Position numbers and translations under genes: made by a program. From Panopea generosa (Eukaryota > Mollusca > Bivalvia > Adapedonta > Hiatellidae), in contig CM055894.1 of the NCBI GenBank assembly GCA_029582155.1, positions 31,835,707 to 31,899,706 of the forward strand: a stretch of 64,000 bases of DNA, read 5' to 3'. The notes under the pieces are model-generated. The model saw only the letters and a list, made by a program, of their open reading frames with translations. It had not been told where the DNA came from and searched no databases. Positions 59,241 to 64,000 of this stretch are shown here, one piece after another (position 1 is the stretch's first letter; every line of letters begins with the position of its first letter).

Positions 59241-60748
59241 ACATATCACTATCACTATAAGATTAATATTGACTACCATTTGCATGTACGTGAAAAAGAT
59301 CTAGTCATATTGAGTACGTAATTCCGATATCTAAAGTAATATTGAAGGCATTGGTGACATAATCTTTTTGGGTTCAGCATAAAATCCCTTTCCTAGGAAT
59401 ATACCTGCATTGACAAGAGATCCAAATGAGTCTAAAACGACACATTGCCTCATTGTTAATTGACTATATTGAGTTATATACGTTTATATATTACCATCAC
59501 AAACACTCACAATAGTTCGAATTATCAGAGAAGATTTTGAATAGTGTTAGACTTATTTTAAATGAGCAGTTCTTGTGCAGCTATCTTGAATGAGTGTAAC
59601 ACAATTTCCTGAAAAGTGTGCTTATAGTTCTTCCAAATCCTTTTCAGTTGATTTCTTCTATAAAGCCTATGTATAGAAGCGGCCACCTTGTTTGACATTC
59701 GGACAATAATAAAAAAAATTTGGCACAGGGTCCCCAGAAAATAATTTACGAACAAATCGATGAAAATTGTTCAATAGTAACAGAGATGTCATCCAGATTT
59801 TCAAAATCTAAAATTATGTGGAGCTCAAATTGCCGTTTCTGAAAGCTACGTCGAAAGGTAAAAAGGTAAAGGTGAATGGTGACCATGTTTTATAAATAAA
59901 AGGCATTTGTTTAAGACATTTAGATTTTTTTTTTAATTTTTCTTATACAAACATATGTTTAATTGGCCAAGCCCTGGCAAATCTTGTTTTATGCTTGGAT
60001 ACAAAATATCCACACACGTTTTAGTCAAACAATTCAGCAACATATCTGGAAGATATTCAGTGGTTTCAGACGAGAGACGAGATATATCGTTAAATAAGGT
60101 TCTTATTAAAAGCAATGGTTTCTGGCAGCAAGCTGGGATGATAAATATCGAAATTAAAATGTAATTCTGAAAGAACATCATAACTATCTTAACATATTGT
60201 CAGTATGAAACAAAAACGTAATTTTTGCTTAGAGTACCTTGGATTTATCATGCGGAAAATGGTTCTTTGGAAGTACGAAACAAAGCCAAAGGTTTAAAAA
60301 AGAAATAAAATGCGTTTTATTTAATCGGTATTTGAGAGGTAAAAAATGTAAAAGTAACTCCTCCCACACCCCCTTAGCACCGGCTATAATTAATTCACAT
60401 CAAATGGACTTCAGGGTCCAAGGTTATAAAATTAGTTTTGTTTTTAATAATGTTTTATATCAGAATACATAATTGTATATGTATATAACCTGACATCTAG
60501 AAAAATAAATGTAATATAAAGAGGAACATATGATAGAAGTTTTACACTTAAATGATGAAGATAACAAACAATACCAACACTTATTAATGAAATACTAACA
60601 CATATGTTTAGTGGGTATACATGACCAATATGCTGCTCAAAAAAAAAGAAAAATACAAACAGTACGATAAGTTATTCAAACATATTTCTAAAGTTGTTCC
60701 ACGTTATAACTGATTATAAAATTTTACATTTTGTACACCACAATAGAT
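59241..60748. other. No gene seen
   Basis: AT-rich with worn repeat-like sequence near 59560-59900 (GGCCACCTTGTTTGACATTC, GGTGACCATGTTT). Open frames on both strands lack domains. Confidence 0.4.
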
Positions 60749-60900
60749 CATGTTCAACACAAGAGTTCATACTCAACACAAGATTTCTTGCTCAACACAT
60801 GAGATCATGCACAACACAAGATTTCTTGCTCAACACAAGATTTCATGCACAACACAAGATTTAATTCTCAACACAAGATTGCATGCTCAACAAAAAGTTG
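60749..60900 (+). repeat. 19-bp tandem repeat, eight copies
   Basis: CATGCTCAACACAAGATTT and variants repeat exactly every 19 bp from 60749. Confidence 0.93.
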
Positions 60901-63289
60901 ATAGAAATAATTATAACAAAGTTTAAAACAAAATCTGTGACTTTCTGCCTCAAATCTACATTAAACATTCAAATTAAATTTTAGTCATGAATGGTAGTGA
61001 TTTTTAATTGTGTTATATTTGGATTCTGGAAATTGTGTTTACGTACGCGCTTTTAGTTGAGAATGAATAGAGTTTCATTAACATCAACGTCAGGTTCCCA
61101 TGTACCAGAAATAATGATTAGTTCATGGGTAATGAAATTATTAATGAACTGTTTTTTTTTTATATTAAGTGTTTCTCTATATATCAATTATGTGTCGTTA
61201 CAATCTGATGAGATAATACGTAATAAAGTCTCTAGAATCCTATTGTCCAGCCATTAAATTACGAGAAATCTTCGATGTACCGCGTATAAGTTAATTGCAT
61301 TTTGTCTGTGGAAAGATTTATTTCATAACATTTAATTGATTATCCAGGTGTTTACTTTATAACGATGTGTTTCCTTGTAGACAAAGTAGTGAATATTTTG
61401 TCTTTGTTTGAAATATGTAATTAGAGACTCATAAATCTTAAAATAACTCTAATTATGAAAAGGATTCCATATATTGTATATAATATGGTTTAACGAAGAT
61501 TAATAGGGTAAACATTTATGCTAGCTAATTGGAATATGTCTGTAGAAAGACATATTAAAATAATGAGGTGACATTGATATTAAGGCACGATATACACAGT
61601 TGTGTTATTGTTGTAATATAGGGTTATTGCATGTCTTTATGAGATCGTTAGCAATTATTGTCGTTCCATCACAGAATTAGTGTCCGGCATTGTGAAATAT
61701 GCATGATTGACCTATTAACACTAAACTCGTTATACGAGGCGAACGTAGATTTTTTAGTTGCCTAATTATAATTCAGTTACCAGGGATTCAATATCTGTTA
61801 CTTGTAAATAGAAATAATGTATCGTTAAATATTATTGAGTATGACCAATTTTACATAAAAAGTGATTTTAAACGGGGAAAACCAATGTTATCTAAATAGC
61901 AATCGTTTTGATAATTTACATAAATAAATTGTTATAAATCCTTCAACATTTCTAATATATGCGTTTGGCACACGATACATCAAGGTTTAATTTTCTAAAG
62001 AAAGCTCAATCGCCACTATGTTGCATTGAAATATGGGCACACAAATCCTATTATTCTTGATATCTTCACTAGCGAAAGTATGAAATAAATTTGAAAAAGA
62101 ACGTATTTGTATTTACTACTGATGCGACTGTTCAGTAGGTACATATTTTTCTAAAACAAAATCTTCAACTCTTGTGTTCACAATTTAAAAGTACCTTTGG
62201 TAGAAACAAGTTTGTGAATAGTGTCGGTGGTGAACTGTATAATCTGCACTTTAAATGTTATATTAAACGTGCTCTTTAATTAATTCAAAGATTTAATACC
62301 TGAATTACCCATTCATGGACTTATTATGGATAGAGTTGTAAAGGCAACAAATACACGTGTACACTTACATTTGTCCCTTGAGTTCTCTATTGGACCGAGT
62401 ATGAACTCTTTTAATAAAAGAAGCGGATGCCAGACATAATTACTTCCTTTTGAAGCATTAAATAACTTAACACCTTCTTATTTTAATAATTTGACAGTGT
62501 TATCAGAGGATAAAAGAACAAAACAGAACATTTATTTTAAACAGATATGTATATAAATACATCGTCATTATAACATATATATACAACTCATAATATCACG
62601 TAAACTATATCGCTAGTAAGTACATCATCAAAACCGTCATATTTCATTACCGTTTAATAGATATTGAATGTTTATTTACGTTTTAAACACAAATGTCAAA
62701 ATAATATAAGACACACTTTTCAATCCTAAGTTTTTCAAGAAGAAAAGGAGGATGAACACGTTTTATTAAACATTAAAATGATTATTTTTCTTTCATTGTC
62801 AAATTGATATTTAAATTTCGCATCAAACATTCAAATTCAGAGAACGGTTTATATACTGAGAAAATCCGATTGTAGTCGTTTTACTCTTAATGAATATGAC
62901 CGCCTTTCTAATATACATAACTCCGCCTCCATGCCGACGCATATGCGCATACATAACTATGTATACTAATTTTACGACCTACATTTTTTATTTTACATTT
63001 GATAAACTCGCCATAGGGCAATTCAAAACGTCCAGTTGGGAAACTGGCGCAAATTTCCTACTACCAACCAGTTGCCAGTTTAGGTTTGGATTTTTTTTTA
63101 AATCGCTTTTTTAATTTTTTAACGAATCAATTCAATAAATAAACCGTTGATTTCAAGTTTCAAGATATTGGCAAAATTAACAATATATTTGCCATTGGTC
63201 ATTAACCACAAACATAATTTACAAGTATGGCAAAGATAAAAATTATGTACAAACATATAAATAATACACAATATATAAATATAATTACA
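60901..63289. other. No gene or repeat recognised
   Basis: About 2.4 kb of AT-rich sequence. No exon, RNA gene or transposon end could be supported. Confidence 0.45.
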
Positions 63290-63720
63290 GATATTAAGAA
63301 ACAGTTATGTAGTATTTTTTCGAATTACAAATGCTTCTTTTATAAAGTAAGATATATTAAACAATGTTTTTTTTCTGTTTGTGAACGACATAAGCGAATT
63401 AAATTTATGAACTGAGAGCCATGAAATATTACCCATATATTTATTGCGAATATAACAATACCTGGTACAGCAAAATTTTTATTACATAGCTTACACATGT
63501 GATTGACTCTATCAATACCAGTTACCTTCCAAATTCTATTTCCAAGTTGTGAGAACATAATCTGAGACTGTCATATGAGTTGCTTATGCAGAGTATTATT
63601 ATACAATTTATCTTTATAATCTTCATAACAAAATGACAATATAAACTTCCAATAACAATCATGTTTCGACGTGATGTTGAGAAAAGCATTCCATTTCTGA
63701 ACCTAATAGTCACGTAATCT
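63290..63720 (-). mobile_element. LINE fragment: C-terminal zinc-knuckle region, broken
   Basis: Minus-strand pieces HMCKLCNKN and, in another frame, KFNSLMSFTNRKKTLFNISY then FIKEAFVIRK match the usual end of LINE second proteins (CxLCNxN...KFxxLMxSxN...LxxxxxFIKxxxxxR). The upstream piece up to 63715 is probably the preceding part. At least two frame changes. No intact domain. Confidence 0.6.
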
Positions 63721-64000
63721 AGCTTTTAGCAGTGATAAATAAATTATACTATTGCTAAAATTATCAATAATATTTGGGAACCCAAGGTGTTATACGTCTC
63801 GACCAGCAAACGCCGTTAGCGCCATGGCATTGTTCATTATACTTAGTGTGTATCGAATAATCAAATTAATTCATTATTCTCAACCAAAACTCAATAGAGC
63901 TTTCCTTGCTTATTAAAGATAAATAATAATTTTACCTATCTTACAACGATCTGACGATTTGTGGTTGTATACTGTTCGGATCCGTAGCAAATGGCATAAT

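Overview
The window is animal nuclear DNA. It is AT-rich, intron-rich and dense in simple repeats, tRNA-derived SINEs, MITEs and worn LINE ends. A secreted EGF-ApeC-fucolectin gene and several repeat types that I recall from clam and mussel genomes point to a lophotrochozoan, most likely a bivalve mollusc. The species call is inference.

Left part (1-8.8 kb, minus strand): a split gene for a secreted protein. Eight coding exons can be placed by matching splice sites and reading phase. They encode a signal peptide, one six-cysteine EGF module, a full ApeC (apextrin C-terminal) domain and the start of a fucolectin-type F5/8C lectin domain that runs off the left edge. Its introns hold two large minisatellites (44-bp and 47-bp units), a MITE and several SINEs.

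8.8-21.8 kb: no protein gene is supported. This stretch holds foldback and dispersed repeats, a 33-35-bp minisatellite, SINEs, a (GT)n tract, one intact tRNA-Arg(CCG) gene at 15.06 kb, a piggyBac-type MITE and a block of bivalve-type interspersed repeats (16.9-19.4 kb).

21.8-33.6 kb (minus strand): a complete six-exon gene for a non-muscle type myosin essential light chain (MYL6 / Mlc-c like, 147 aa). Its first coding exon contributes only the ATG. The introns are repeat-filled.

33.6-64 kb: mostly non-coding. It contains a long foldback element (32.6-33.2 kb, inside MYL6 intron 1), duplicated blocks, broken LINE ends, a broken TatD-like nuclease reading region (43.2-44.1 kb) next to a worn helix-hairpin-helix / coiled-coil reading region (45.3-46.3 kb), a composite repeat with a shared 17-bp core between them, further MITEs and SINEs, a CCAAT-box-like tandem array (51.75 kb), and two weak candidate first exons near 56.5 kb. 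The two supported genes have no evident functional link: one is an extracellular recognition-type protein, the other a cytoskeletal motor subunit.
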